In this document: piece by piece, positions 52,122-60,907 of the stretch
How positions within the stretch are numbered: the stretch's first letter is position 1
Layout of the letters: each line of letters opens with the position of its first letter
Position numbers and translations under genes: made by a program
Notes under the pieces: model-generated
Seen by the model: only the letters and a program-made list of their open reading frames with translations
What the model was told of the DNA's origin: nothing
Database searches by the model: none
NCBI RefSeq assembly: GCF_002412165.1
Contig: NZ_NXIA01000002.1
Coordinates: 124,001-188,000 of the forward strand
Direction of reading: 5' to 3'
Source of the DNA: Curtobacterium sp. 'Ferrero'
Lineage (GTDB): Bacteria; Actinomycetota; Actinomycetes; Actinomycetales; Microbacteriaceae
Length of the DNA stretch: 64,000 nucleotides

Positions 52122-52153
52122 AAGGGCCCGCACCGGTGACGGTGCGGGCCCTT
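52122..52153 (+). terminator. Terminator of rplK-rplA
   Basis: AAGGGCCCGCACCG, 4-nt loop GTGA, and its complement: a 14-bp perfect stem with CTT at the end. Confidence 0.88.
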
Positions 52154-52212
52154 CGCGCATCCGCGCCCGTGCCGTTCGCACATCCGCGCCCGTGCCCCGA
52201 TAGCGTGACCTC

Positions 52213-52821
52213 GTGCGCACCCTGGTCAACGCCCTCCGCCTCGTCGCGGTCATCGCGGTCGTCGCTGCGATCCTCGCCCAGTGGCTGGTGAGCTCGAAAC
52301 TGCCGAGCTACAACTTCTTCAACTTCTTCGGCTACTTCACCATCCAGTCGAACATCATGATCGGGCTCGCGTTCGCGCTGTGCCTGGTCGCCGCCGCCCG
52401 CCGGAAGCGCGCGGACGTGGCACTCAGTGTCTTCCGTGGGGCATCGACGGTGTACATCGCGACGACCGGCATCGTGTACAACACCTTGCTGGTCAACGTC
52501 GACGTGCAGACCTCGGTGCAGTGGTCGAACGACGTCCTGCACAAGGTGATGCCCGTCTACGCGGTGCTCGACTGGTTGCTGTTCTCGGACCGCGCCCGGC
52601 TGCTGTTCCGCCACGTGTGGTGGTTCCTGCTCTACCCGGCGGTGTGGCTCGTCGTCATCCTGATCAGGGGCGCGACCGACGGGTGGGTGCCGTACCCGTT
52701 CCTCAACCCGTCCCTGGGCTACGGCGTCGTGGCGCTGTACTGCCTCGGGATCGCCGTGTTCATCGCGCTGATGGGCATGCTCGTCGTCGGGATGAGCCGG
52801 CTGCGGCTCGTGAAGGTGTAG
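52213..52821 (+). CDS. Pr6Pr family membrane protein
   Basis: 202 residues, six membrane helices. FFGYFTIQSNIMIGL, WSNDVLHKVMPVYAVLDWLL and WVPYPFLNPSLGYG are the conserved features of this family (related to FAR-17a/AIG1). The GTG at 52213 is 6 nt after TAGCGT. Function in bacteria unknown. Confidence 0.87.
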   Translation: MRTLVNALRLVAVIAVVAAILAQWLVSSKLPSYNFFNFFGYFTIQSNIMIGLAFALCLVAAARRKRADVALSVFRGASTVYIATTGIVYNTLLVNVDVQTSVQWSNDVLHKVMPVYAVLDWLLFSDRARLLFRHVWWFLLYPAVWLVVILIRGATDGWVPYPFLNPSLGYGVVALYCLGIAVFIALMGMLVVGMSRLRLVKV

Positions 52822-52869
52822 CGGGCCGAGCGGCGTCGAGCGCGTCGGCGTCGCGGTCCGGCGGCGAGG

Positions 52870-53568
52870 TCAGACCCGGTCGCGGCGGAGCGTGTCGAGG
52901 ACCCGGTCGGCCAGGTCGATGAGGACGTGGATCTGGTCGTCGTCGCGGTCGACCCAGCGACACTCGGGTTCGTCATGGGCGGGGACGAAGTCGTCGTGGC
53001 GCTCCCAGACGAACAGCGTCCGGTCGGCACCGAGCACGTACTGCTGCCACCAGATCTGCCGGAGGTAGTGGCGCGGGATGCTCCGCCATGCCTTCGCCGT
53101 GGTCTTGATCTCGGCGAGCACCAGACGGCCGTCGCCGTCACGGCCCACGCCGTCCGGGGTCGCGAGGTGCGCCCGGTTCGCCGCAGCGTGGAAGAGGTGG
53201 GCGGACGGTTCGATCCCGTGCGTCGCGGCGACCCACGCGGCGATGACGGGTTCGCGTTCCTTGCCGTGCTCCGTGTAGACGTTGCCCGAGAACCGCGACC
53301 CGTAGCGCTTGTCGGCGACCACGGCCTGCACCGCGCGGAGCGAGGCGAGCCGGGCGACGTCCGTCGCCGTGATGCCCATCGCGCGGGCCCGCAGCCAGGC
53401 GACGCGGTCCGACGAGTGCGCGACGATGCGCTCGGTGTGTCCGCGGAGCGCGGTGAACGCACCACGCTCGGACGCGACGCGGTTGCCGGACGCGAGCCGT
53501 GCCTCCTGGGCGGCGTCCTCCGCACCGGGGTCCAGGTCGCCCCACAGGGTGGGCTGCACGATCGTCAC
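52870..53568 (-). CDS. YqaJ-type viral recombinase-family nuclease
   Basis: 232 residues with a lambda-exonuclease-like core: GITATDVARLASLRAVQAVV, TEHGKEREPVIAAWVA, ATPDGVGRDGDGRLVLAEIK (the PD-(D/E)XK metal site ends in EIK), and IWWQQYVLGADRTLFVWE. Such genes are usually beside a phage RecT annealing protein; none is near. GTG start at 53568. It may be a domesticated nuclease of the core genome in this family of bacteria. Confidence 0.85.
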   Translation of the reverse strand: MTIVQPTLWGDLDPGAEDAAQEARLASGNRVASERGAFTALRGHTERIVAHSSDRVAWLRARAMGITATDVARLASLRAVQAVVADKRYGSRFSGNVYTEHGKEREPVIAAWVAATHGIEPSAHLFHAAANRAHLATPDGVGRDGDGRLVLAEIKTTAKAWRSIPRHYLRQIWWQQYVLGADRTLFVWERHDDFVPAHDEPECRWVDRDDDQIHVLIDLADRVLDTLRRDRV

Positions 53569-53616
53569 CGATCGATTGTCACCCCGGGCACCGACGTGGC
53601 GGAAACCGACGCGCGG

Positions 53617-54828
53617 TCAGGACACGAGCTGCCGGCCCTCGGCGAACGCGACGAGCTCGTCCACGCCGGCGGGGGAGAGGGCGTAGTCGATCGCGAGTGC
53701 GGCGGCGCCGTGCAGCGCTGCGTGGGAGCCGGCCCGCGACGGGGCGATGACGAGGTGTTCGGTGGCGAGGGGCATCGACCGTGCGTAGACGACCTCGCGC
53801 ACCCCGGCGAGGAGGTGCTCCCCGGCGCGGGTGACCGAACCGCCGAGCACGATCACCGAGGGGTTCATCAGCGACACGCAGGTCGCGAGGACCTCGCCGA
53901 TGTCGCGCCCGGCCTGACGGACGGCGGCGATCGCGTCGAGGTCCGCGCGGGCGACGAGGTCGACGACGTCGGAGCTCGTGCGGACGTCGAGTCCCTTCCC
54001 GCGCAGCGTCCTGGCGATGGCGGGGCCGGAGGCGACCGCCTCGAGGCAGCCGGTGTTCCCGCAGTGGCACGGGATGTCCTCGGCGCGGCCGACCCGGACG
54101 TGTCCGATGTCGCCCGCCGTCCCCTGGGCGCCGCGCTGGAGCACGCCGTCGGAGACGATGCCGGACCCGATCCCGGTCGCGACCTTCACGAAGAGCAGGT
54201 GCTCGACCCCGGCCCAACCGTGCTGCCGTTCGCCGAGCGCCGCGATGTTGACGTCGTTGTCGACGAGGACGTGCGCGGCGATGTGCTGGTGGATGAAGGC
54301 GGGGACGTCGAAGCCGTCCCAGCCGGGCATGATCGGCGGGTTGGCGGGTCGGCCGGTGGAGAACTCGACCGGGCCGGGCACGCCGATGCCGATCGCGACG
54401 ACGTCGTCCCGGAGACGACCGACCTCGACGAGCAGCTCGTCGACGGCGTCGACGAGCCACGTCAGCGTCGGGACCGGACCGGCGGCGATGTCGATGCTGG
54501 CCTCTCGGGTCGCGAGCGACGTGCCGGTGAGGTCGGTGACGGCGACCCGGCCGTGCGAGGCGCCGAGGTCGGCGGCGACGACGAGTCGGGCGCGGGGCAT
54601 GAGCGCCACCTGCGCCGGCGGGCGACCACCGGTGGAGGCCGCCGTCTGCACGGGGCCGATGAGCCCGACCTCGATCAGGGCGTCCAGGCGCACGGCGATC
54701 GTCGAGCGTGCCAGTCCTGTCAGGCTGGCGAGCTCTGCCCGGGTCCGTGGGACGCCGTCGCGCAGGATCTGGAAGAGCTCGCTCGTCCCGACCGGCGGCG
54801 ACGCTGCCGTCCGAGTCAAGTCGACCAT
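53617..54828 (-). CDS. ROK family transcriptional regulator (sugar-responsive)
   Basis: 403 residues. An N-terminal winged helix (RTRAELASLTGLARSTIAVR) and a ROK sugar-kinase-like domain: VVAADLGASHGRVAVTDLTG and the zinc motif CHCGNTGCLE. It has no clear evidence of catalytic kinase activity; the role is repression relieved by a sugar. Divergent from the sugar operon at 54.97-60.3 kb. A dyad at 54843-54874 is a candidate operator. Confidence 0.93.
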   Translation of the reverse strand: MVDLTRTAASPPVGTSELFQILRDGVPRTRAELASLTGLARSTIAVRLDALIEVGLIGPVQTAASTGGRPPAQVALMPRARLVVAADLGASHGRVAVTDLTGTSLATREASIDIAAGPVPTLTWLVDAVDELLVEVGRLRDDVVAIGIGVPGPVEFSTGRPANPPIMPGWDGFDVPAFIHQHIAAHVLVDNDVNIAALGERQHGWAGVEHLLFVKVATGIGSGIVSDGVLQRGAQGTAGDIGHVRVGRAEDIPCHCGNTGCLEAVASGPAIARTLRGKGLDVRTSSDVVDLVARADLDAIAAVRQAGRDIGEVLATCVSLMNPSVIVLGGSVTRAGEHLLAGVREVVYARSMPLATEHLVIAPSRAGSHAALHGAAALAIDYALSPAGVDELVAFAEGRQLVS

Positions 54829-54842
54829 GATCGGGAGTGAAC

Positions 54843-54874
54843 CATACATCGAGCGCGACACGCAACGAAGTATG
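54843..54874. promoter_or_regulatory. Candidate ROK operator
   Basis: CATACATCG and CGAAGTATG, 9-bp arms with one mismatch, 14 bp apart, between the divergent regulator and operon. It would overlap the regulator's own promoter region. Confidence 0.45.
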
Positions 54875-54896
54875 TCGAGTTTCGCTGGACTTCTGC

Positions 54897-54925
54897 TTGA
54901 CCGCCGACAGAAGTGGTCATAGTGT
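54897..54925 (+). promoter_or_regulatory. Promoter of the sugar-uptake operon
   Basis: TTGACC, 17-nt spacer, TAGTGT. The GTG start at 54974 is about 48 nt downstream and has a GAGGAGA ribosome site, so this transcript has a normal leader. Confidence 0.6.
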
Positions 54926-54973
54926 GACGACCGGTCAGTGACGATCCGCTATCTCGACGAGGAGAACCCCCTG

Positions 54974-55720
54974 GTGACCCAACCGCTCTCGGTCCAGCTC
55001 TACACCGTCCGTGACGCCCTCTCTGCCGACCTGCCCGGCACGCTCCGGCGCATCGCCGACATCGGCTACACGAACGTCGAGCTCTTCGGCTACGTCGACC
55101 GTGCCGGTGAACTCCGCGACGCACTCGACGCCGCGGGACTCGCGGCGCCGAGCGGTCACGCCCGGCTGCTGGACGCCGACGAGCAGGGCCTCGACGCGAT
55201 CCTCCGTGCGAGCGTCACGGCCGGCATCACGACCCTGATCGACCCGCACATCGACGAGGCCCGCTGGACCTCCCGCGAGGACGTCGAGGCGATCGCCCGC
55301 GAACTCAGCGCCCTCGCGCCGCGCGCCGCCGAGCACGGGCTCACCCTCGGCTACCACAACCACGCCTTCGAGTTCTCGAACCACATCGACGGCACGAGCG
55401 CCTACCAGGTGTTCGCCGACGCCCTGTCCGATGACGTCGTGCTCGAACTCGACACGTACTGGGCCAAGGTCGGCGGGGACGACCCGGTCGCCGTCCTCGA
55501 GCGGCTCGGTGACAAGGTCCGGTTCCTGCACGTCAAGGACGGCGACGGCTCGCACGACGACAAGAAGCAGGTGGCCGTCGGCGACGGGATCATGCCGGTG
55601 CGCGAGATCCTCGCCGCCGCGCCCGACGCCCTGCACGTCGTCGAGCTCGACGACCACGAGGGCGACGTCTTCCAGGCCGTGGCCGACTCGTACACGTTCC
55701 TCGAGGGGGCCCGCGCATGA
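54974..55720 (+). CDS. Sugar phosphate isomerase/epimerase (xylose isomerase-like TIM barrel)
   Basis: 248 residues, AP endonuclease 2-like barrel: LSVQLYTVRDALSADLPGTL at the start, LGYHNHAFEF, VVLELDTYWAKVGG and VRFLHVKDGDG carry the metal ligands. Works with the next gene, an oxidoreductase; such pairs handle inositol or keto-sugars. GTG at 54974. The ATGA overlap couples the two. Confidence 0.9.
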   Translation: MTQPLSVQLYTVRDALSADLPGTLRRIADIGYTNVELFGYVDRAGELRDALDAAGLAAPSGHARLLDADEQGLDAILRASVTAGITTLIDPHIDEARWTSREDVEAIARELSALAPRAAEHGLTLGYHNHAFEFSNHIDGTSAYQVFADALSDDVVLELDTYWAKVGGDDPVAVLERLGDKVRFLHVKDGDGSHDDKKQVAVGDGIMPVREILAAAPDALHVVELDDHEGDVFQAVADSYTFLEGARA

Positions 55721-56898
55721 CCGACACCACGACGGACACGACGTCCGACACCACGACGGACACGACGACCGACACCACGACGGGCAGCGCGCGCCGGACG
55801 GGTCCCGTCGGCGTGGGCGTCATCGGCGCCGGGGTGATCTCGGACCAGTACCTCTCGAACCTCACGGTCTTCCCCGACGTGGCGGTCCACTTCATCGCCG
55901 ACATCGACCTGCCGCGCGCTGCCGCCCAGGCCGAGAAGTGGGGCGTCGCCGGCTCGGGCACGGTCGAGCAGCTCCTCGCGCACGACGACATCGAGATCGT
56001 CGTCAACCTCACCATCCCGGCCGCCCACGTCGAGGTCGCGATGCAGATCCTCGCCGCCGGCAAGCACGTGTGGGGTGAGAAGCCGTACGCCCTCGACCGC
56101 GAGAGTGCAGCGCAGCTCCGCGACGCCGCGGTCGCCGCCGGCAAGACGGTCAGTGTCGCGCCCGACACCTTCCTCGGTGCGGGCCTGCAGACGGCACTGC
56201 GCACGATCCGCGACGGCCGGATCGGTGCGCCCCTCAACGGGCTGACGCTCTTCCAGAGCCCCGGCCCGGAGTCGTGGCACCCGAGCCCCGAGTTCCTCTT
56301 CGCGTACGGCGCCGGCCCGCTGTTCGACATCGGCCCGTACTACCTCACGACCCTCGTGCAGGTGTTCGGCCCCGTGTCCAAGGTGACGGCGACCGCGTCG
56401 AAGGCCCGTGCGACGCGGGTGATCGGCTCCGGCCCGAAGGCCGGCACGGAGTTCCCCGTCGAGGTGCCGACGAACCACTCGGCGCTCATCGAGTTCGAGA
56501 ACGGCGGGAGTGCGCAGAGCGTGTTCTCGTTCGAGTCGACCCGCGGCCGCACCGGCTTCGTCGAGATCGCGGGCGAGACCGGCACGGTCGTGTTCCCCGA
56601 CCCGAACAACTTCGACGGCGACACCGAGCTCTACGCGGCCGGCGCCGAGGAACCCGAGACGATCCCCGCGATCGGCTCCACCTACTCGCGCGGCACGGGC
56701 GTGGTCGACCTCGCCCGCTCGATCCGCGCCGGCGTCGGCAACCGGGTCCCCGGTGCCCTCGCCTTCCACGTCCTCGACGTGATGGTCTCCATCGCCGAGA
56801 GCGCCGAACGTGGTGAGACGGTGTTCGTCCAGAGCACCGTCGAACCCTCCCCGACCCTCCCCGAGGGCTGGGACCCCGCGGAGTCGACCCTGGCCTGA
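55717..56898 (+). CDS. Gfo/Idh/MocA family oxidoreductase
   Basis: 393 residues. NAD-binding start VGVIGAGVISDQYLSNL, EKPYALD with the conserved Lys, and a C-terminal alpha/beta dimer domain. The first 22 residues are a TDTT repeat from a short DNA tandem repeat. It probably oxidises or reduces a sugar or inositol derivative. Coupled by ATGA to the isomerase gene. Confidence 0.92.
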   Translation: MTDTTTDTTSDTTTDTTTDTTTGSARRTGPVGVGVIGAGVISDQYLSNLTVFPDVAVHFIADIDLPRAAAQAEKWGVAGSGTVEQLLAHDDIEIVVNLTIPAAHVEVAMQILAAGKHVWGEKPYALDRESAAQLRDAAVAAGKTVSVAPDTFLGAGLQTALRTIRDGRIGAPLNGLTLFQSPGPESWHPSPEFLFAYGAGPLFDIGPYYLTTLVQVFGPVSKVTATASKARATRVIGSGPKAGTEFPVEVPTNHSALIEFENGGSAQSVFSFESTRGRTGFVEIAGETGTVVFPDPNNFDGDTELYAAGAEEPETIPAIGSTYSRGTGVVDLARSIRAGVGNRVPGALAFHVLDVMVSIAESAERGETVFVQSTVEPSPTLPEGWDPAESTLA

Positions 56899-57034
56899 CG
56901 GCCGGGTCGACCCCACACGCGGACCGCACCCGCGGACCGCACGGCGGCCGGGCACCGCAGCCCGACCGCCGGCACAGCAGCACCCGACAGCACCACCACC
57001 ACAGCACCATCTCAACGACGAGAAAGAGAGAGTC

Positions 57035-58336
57035 ATGCGCACTGCCATCCGCGCACTGGCAATCACCGCGGCCGCGGCACTCACCGTGACCGGCCTGGCG
57101 GCCTGCTCCTCCGGAGGCTCCGGTTCGTCCGGCGACTCCAAGACGCTCACCTACTGGGCGTCGAACCAGGGCACGTCCCTGCAGAACGACAAGGAGGTGC
57201 TCACGCCGGTCCTCAAGGAGTTCACCAAGGAGACCGGCATCAAGGTCAACCTCCAGGTCATCGGCTGGAACGACCTGCAGACGAAGATCACCACCGCGGT
57301 CACCTCGGGCCAGGGCCCGGACGTGGTCAACATCGGCAACACCTGGGCGACCTCGCTCCAGGCCACCGGGGCGTTCCTGCCGTTCGGTGACTCGGAGATG
57401 AAGGCGATCGGCGGCTCCGACAAGTTCGGCAAGGTCGCACTCTCCACCGGTGGTGCTCCGGGCAAGACCGTCACGAGCGTCCCGCTGTACGGGCTCGCGT
57501 ACGGCCTGTACTACAACAAGCAGATGTTCAAGGACGCCGGGATCGAGGCGCCGACCACGTGGGAGGAGCTCGTCTCCGACGCGGAGAAGCTCACGACGGA
57601 CGGCAAGTACGGCTTCACCATCGCGGGTGGTTCGTACACCGAGAACGCGCACTTCGCGTTCATCAACTCGGCGCAGAACGGCGGCGAGTGGTTCGACAGC
57701 GACGGCAAGCCGACCTTCACCCAGAAGGCGAACGTCGACGGCATCAAGCGCTACCTCGACCTGATGCAGTCGGACAAGGTCGTCAACAAGTCGAACGCCC
57801 AGTACGACAACGGCACGCAGGCGGTCTCGGACTTCGCGAACAAGAAGGCCGCGATGATGCTGACGCAGAACAACGCCAACGCGACGATCACCTCGAACGG
57901 CATGTCCGCCGACGAGTTCGGCGTCGTGCCGTTCCCGGCCCCGCAGGGCGGCAAGGACATCGCGTCCTTCCCGGCCGGCATCAACCTGTCCATCTTCAAG
58001 AACACGAAGAACAAGGACGGCGCCCTGAAGTTCGTCAAGTACATGACGAGTGCGGACGTGCAGTCCACGCTCGACAAGCCGTACTCGGCCCTGCCGGTGC
58101 TCGCCTCCGCTGCCGACTCGGTCACCGACGAGCAGACGAAGACGTTCCTCGACATCTACAACAACAAGGCGAAGCCGCTCCCGCTCGTCCCCGCAGAGGA
58201 CCAGTTCGAGTCCACCGTCGGCAAGGCGATGAACGACATGTTCGCCAAGATCGCCACCGGCGGCTCGGTGTCCGACAGCGACATCAAGAGCGCGCTGCAG
58301 ACCGCCCAGGACCAGGTGTCCCAGGCTGCTGGTTGA
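57035..58336 (+). CDS. Sugar ABC transporter substrate-binding lipoprotein
   Basis: 433 residues. A signal peptide with lipobox (GLAACSS) anchors it to the outer face of the membrane. Family 1 binding-protein body: LTYWASNQGT at the start, GQGPDVVNIGN, LYGLAYGLYYNKQMFKDAGI, and FPAGINLSIFKNTKNKDGAL. Upstream of two permease genes on the same strand. Substrate unknown; mono- or oligosaccharide likely. Confidence 0.94.
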   Translation: MRTAIRALAITAAAALTVTGLAACSSGGSGSSGDSKTLTYWASNQGTSLQNDKEVLTPVLKEFTKETGIKVNLQVIGWNDLQTKITTAVTSGQGPDVVNIGNTWATSLQATGAFLPFGDSEMKAIGGSDKFGKVALSTGGAPGKTVTSVPLYGLAYGLYYNKQMFKDAGIEAPTTWEELVSDAEKLTTDGKYGFTIAGGSYTENAHFAFINSAQNGGEWFDSDGKPTFTQKANVDGIKRYLDLMQSDKVVNKSNAQYDNGTQAVSDFANKKAAMMLTQNNANATITSNGMSADEFGVVPFPAPQGGKDIASFPAGINLSIFKNTKNKDGALKFVKYMTSADVQSTLDKPYSALPVLASAADSVTDEQTKTFLDIYNNKAKPLPLVPAEDQFESTVGKAMNDMFAKIATGGSVSDSDIKSALQTAQDQVSQAAG

Positions 58337-58343
58337 TCCGCCA

Positions 58344-58386
58344 GGAGGCCCGGGGCCGCGTCCGTCAGGACGCGTCCCCGGGCCTC
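58344..58386 (+). promoter_or_regulatory. Stem-loop between binding protein and permease genes
   Basis: GGAGGCCCGGGG...CCCCGGGCCTCC, a long GC-rich stem in the gap. It may stop or stabilise most transcripts after the binding protein, which is often needed in larger amounts than the permeases. Confidence 0.55.
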
Positions 58387-58505
58387 CGCCCCACCCGGCC
58401 TTCCGGCCGGGGTGAGCCGAACCGCTCACGCATGTCGTTCCTCCCCACCGCTGCCCTGGTCGCGACGGACGACGCACACGATCCTCCTCTGCCGAAAGGC
58501 CCCGA

Positions 58506-59501
58506 ATGTCCACCTCGGTCCTGCCCGACTCCGAGCGCATCGACCTGACCCACACGAAGGCCCCGACCATCTCGGGCGCCCCGGGTGGGAAGCGCAAGCG
58601 CAAGACGCACTGGCTGCCCTACGCCCTCGTCGCGCCGGCGGTCCTGTTCGAGCTGCTCATCCACATCATCCCGATGCTCACCGGCATCTGGATCTCGTTC
58701 ATCCAGCTCACCAAGTACTTCATCGCCAACTGGGGCGCGGCACCGTTCGCCGGCCTGAACAACTACTCCGTCGCGATCGACTTCGACCAGGCCATCGGCA
58801 AGGGCGTGCTCAACTCGTTCCTCGTCACCTGCGGCTACACCGTCCTGGTCGTCGGACTCTCCTGGGGTCTTGGCATGGCGGCGGCCGTGGCGCTGCAGAA
58901 GCCGTTCCGCGGACGCGGCCTGTTCCGCACGCTCTTCCTGGTGCCGTACGCGCTGCCCATGTACGCGGGCATCATCACCTGGAAGTTCATGTTCCAGCGG
59001 GACTCCGGTGCGGTGAACCACGTGCTCGTCGACCAGCTCCACCTGCTCGGGCAGGGGCCGTTCTGGCTGATCGGGTCGAACGCCTTCGTGTCGGTCGTCG
59101 TCGTGGCGATCTGGAAGACCTGGCCCTTCGCCTTCCTCATGCTCATGGCCGGCCTGCAGTCGGTCCCGAGCGACGTGTACGAGGCCGCCTCGGTCGACGG
59201 CGCGAAGCCCTTCCGGCAGTGGCGCTCGATCACGCTGCCGATGGTGCGTCCGGTCAACGTGACGCTGGTCCTCGTGATGTTCCTCTGGACGTTCAACGAC
59301 TTCAACACGCCGTACGTGCTGTTCGGCTCGACCGCGCAGCCGCCGGCCGCCGACCTGTTGAGCTTCCACATCTACAACGCGTCGTTCATCACCTGGAACT
59401 TCGGCTCCGGTGCCGCGATGAGCGTGCTGCTCCTCATCTTCCTGCTCATCGTCACGGGCATCTACCTCGCCGTGACCAACCGGAGGTCCGTCCGTGCGTG
59501 A
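58506..59501 (+). CDS. Sugar ABC transporter permease (MalF type)
   Basis: 331 residues, six membrane helices. The EAA loop EAASVDGAKPFRQWRSITLP contacts the ATPase. The N-terminal 30 residues are cytosolic and basic (GGKRKRKTHW). ATG at 58506 with AAAGG nearby. Overlaps the second permease by 8 bp. Confidence 0.95.
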   Translation: MSTSVLPDSERIDLTHTKAPTISGAPGGKRKRKTHWLPYALVAPAVLFELLIHIIPMLTGIWISFIQLTKYFIANWGAAPFAGLNNYSVAIDFDQAIGKGVLNSFLVTCGYTVLVVGLSWGLGMAAAVALQKPFRGRGLFRTLFLVPYALPMYAGIITWKFMFQRDSGAVNHVLVDQLHLLGQGPFWLIGSNAFVSVVVVAIWKTWPFAFLMLMAGLQSVPSDVYEAASVDGAKPFRQWRSITLPMVRPVNVTLVLVMFLWTFNDFNTPYVLFGSTAQPPAADLLSFHIYNASFITWNFGSGAAMSVLLLIFLLIVTGIYLAVTNRRSVRA

Positions 59502-60333
59502 GACAGCTGGCGCCAAGTCCTTCAAGATCGTGACGCTCGTCGTCCTGACGCTGTTCACGGTCGTCCCGCTCTACGTGATGATCACGACCGCGATGAAGCC
59601 GCTCGGCGACGTGCAGAACGACTTCACGTGGATCCCGACGCACATCACGCTGCAGCCGTTCATCGACATGTGGTCGACGGTGCCGCTGGGGCAGTACTTC
59701 ATCAACTCGCTCGTGGTCTGCACCGTCGCGACCGTGTTCTCGCTCATCATCGCGACGTTCGCCGCCTACGGTGTCTCGCGCTGGAACTTCAAGGGGAAGA
59801 GCACGTTCACCACGGCGGTGCTCTCCACGCAGATGTTCCCGGGCGTGCTGTTCCTGCTCCCGCTGTTCCTGATCTTCACGAACCTCGGGAACGCCCTCGG
59901 CATCCAGCTCGTCGGGTCGTGGCTCGGCCTGATCATCACCTACTTGACGTTCACGCTGCCGTTCTCGATCTGGATGCTCGCGGGCTACTTCGAGACGATC
60001 CCGCGCGACCTCGACGAGGCCGCGATGGTGGACGGCTCCGGTCCGATGGGGGCGCTGTTCCGGATCATCCTGCCGTCGGCTCGTCCGGGCCTCGTCGCGG
60101 TCGGGATCTACTCGTTCATGACCGCCTGGGGTGAGGTGCTCTTCGCCTCCGTCATGACGAACGGCAACGGGCAGACGCTCGCGGTCGGGCTACAGCAGTA
60201 CTCGACGCAGACGAACGTGTACTGGAACCAGATCATGGCGGCGTCGCTCGTCGTGTCGATCCCGGTCGTGATCGCGTTCCTCATCGTGCAGCGGCAGTTC
60301 GTCGCCGGCCTGACCGCGGGCGCGGTGAAGTAG
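59494..60333 (+). CDS. Sugar ABC transporter permease (MalG type)
   Basis: 279 residues, six helices, EAA loop DEAAMVDGSGPMGALFRIIL. GTG start at 59494 with GGAGG. Last gene of the operon; there is no ATPase gene, so a shared MsiK-type ATPase elsewhere in the genome must drive the transporter (inference from other actinobacteria). Confidence 0.95.
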   Translation: MRETAGAKSFKIVTLVVLTLFTVVPLYVMITTAMKPLGDVQNDFTWIPTHITLQPFIDMWSTVPLGQYFINSLVVCTVATVFSLIIATFAAYGVSRWNFKGKSTFTTAVLSTQMFPGVLFLLPLFLIFTNLGNALGIQLVGSWLGLIITYLTFTLPFSIWMLAGYFETIPRDLDEAAMVDGSGPMGALFRIILPSARPGLVAVGIYSFMTAWGEVLFASVMTNGNGQTLAVGLQQYSTQTNVYWNQIMAASLVVSIPVVIAFLIVQRQFVAGLTAGAVK

Positions 60334-60343
60334 GCGCGACCAC

Positions 60344-60392
60344 CCGACGGGAGGCGCGGTGCGGGTCCGACCCGCACCGCGCCTCCCGTCGG
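60344..60392 (+). terminator. Palindromic terminator, family copy 5 (24-bp stem)
   Basis: Perfect 24-bp arms around one central base (C60368), directly after the permease operon. Same GGGAGGCGCGGTGC core as the other copies. Confidence 0.8.
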
Positions 60393-60449
60393 TCTGCCGC
60401 GGTGTGCGCCGTGGTGCGGTGCGGTGTCGCGCTGTCGCGCTGTCGCTTC

Positions 60450-60586
60450 CGCGAAAGCGACAGTTGCGTCGTGTCGCGCGGCGGCACGGTGTCGCTTTCG
60501 CGAACCGGCCGCCGCTGCATGCCCGACGGAGCCCGTGAAAGCGACAGTTGCGTGGCATCGGGTGCCGGCACGGTGTCGCTCTCGCG
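60450..60586. repeat. Two copies of a 53-nt dyad element
   Basis: Copies at 60450-60502 and 60534-60586. Each begins with CGYGAAAGCGACAGTTGCGT and ends GGCACGGTGTCGCTYTCGCG; the 12-bp outer ends are inverted repeats that would form a hairpin with a 29-nt loop. The middle of the loop differs between copies. Confidence 0.8.
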
Positions 60587-60589
60587 GAA

Positions 60590-60813
60590 GCGACACCCCC
60601 GTGCCGAAGCGACACCCCGCGCGGGAACGACATGCCCGCGCGGGAGCGACACCCCCGTGCCGAAGGGACACCCCGCGCGGGAACGACATGCCCGCGCGGG
60701 AGCGACACCCCCGTGCTGAAGCGACACCCCGCGCGGGAACGACATGCCCGCGCGGGAGCGACACCCCCGTGCCGAAGGGACACCCCGCGCGGGAACGACA
60801 TGCCCGCGCGGGA
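60590..60813. repeat. Tandem array, 56-bp unit, 4 copies, plus diverged tail to about 60860
   Basis: Copies start at 60590, 60646, 60702 and 60758. Each unit is three sub-units of 19, 19 and 18 bp, mostly starting (G)CGACA, and holds two perfect CCCGCGCGGG palindromes 9 bp apart. The tail (60814-60860) keeps the GCGACA start with a different ending. Copies are almost identical, so the array is young or homogenised. Confidence 0.9.
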
Positions 60814-60907
60814 GCGACACCCTGGTGTGGCAGCGACACCGCAACCCAGGAGCGACAGGTCCGCACACTCCCACCCCACCGCCACCAACCCCCGACAGGA
60901 TGGACCC

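Larger units (their letters stand above)
60393..60907. other. Long repeat-filled intergenic region
   Basis: About 515 bp between the palindromic terminator and the next gene, almost all direct and inverted repeats described separately. I see no gene. The last 40 bp hold the CAGGAT box of the downstream gene. Confidence 0.8.

Noticed and set aside
60548-60907. N-terminal extension of the beta-propeller protein through the repeat array
   Set aside because: The in-frame upstream start would translate the 56-bp repeats. The ATG at 60908 behind CAGGAT fits the leaderless pattern and the domain start.
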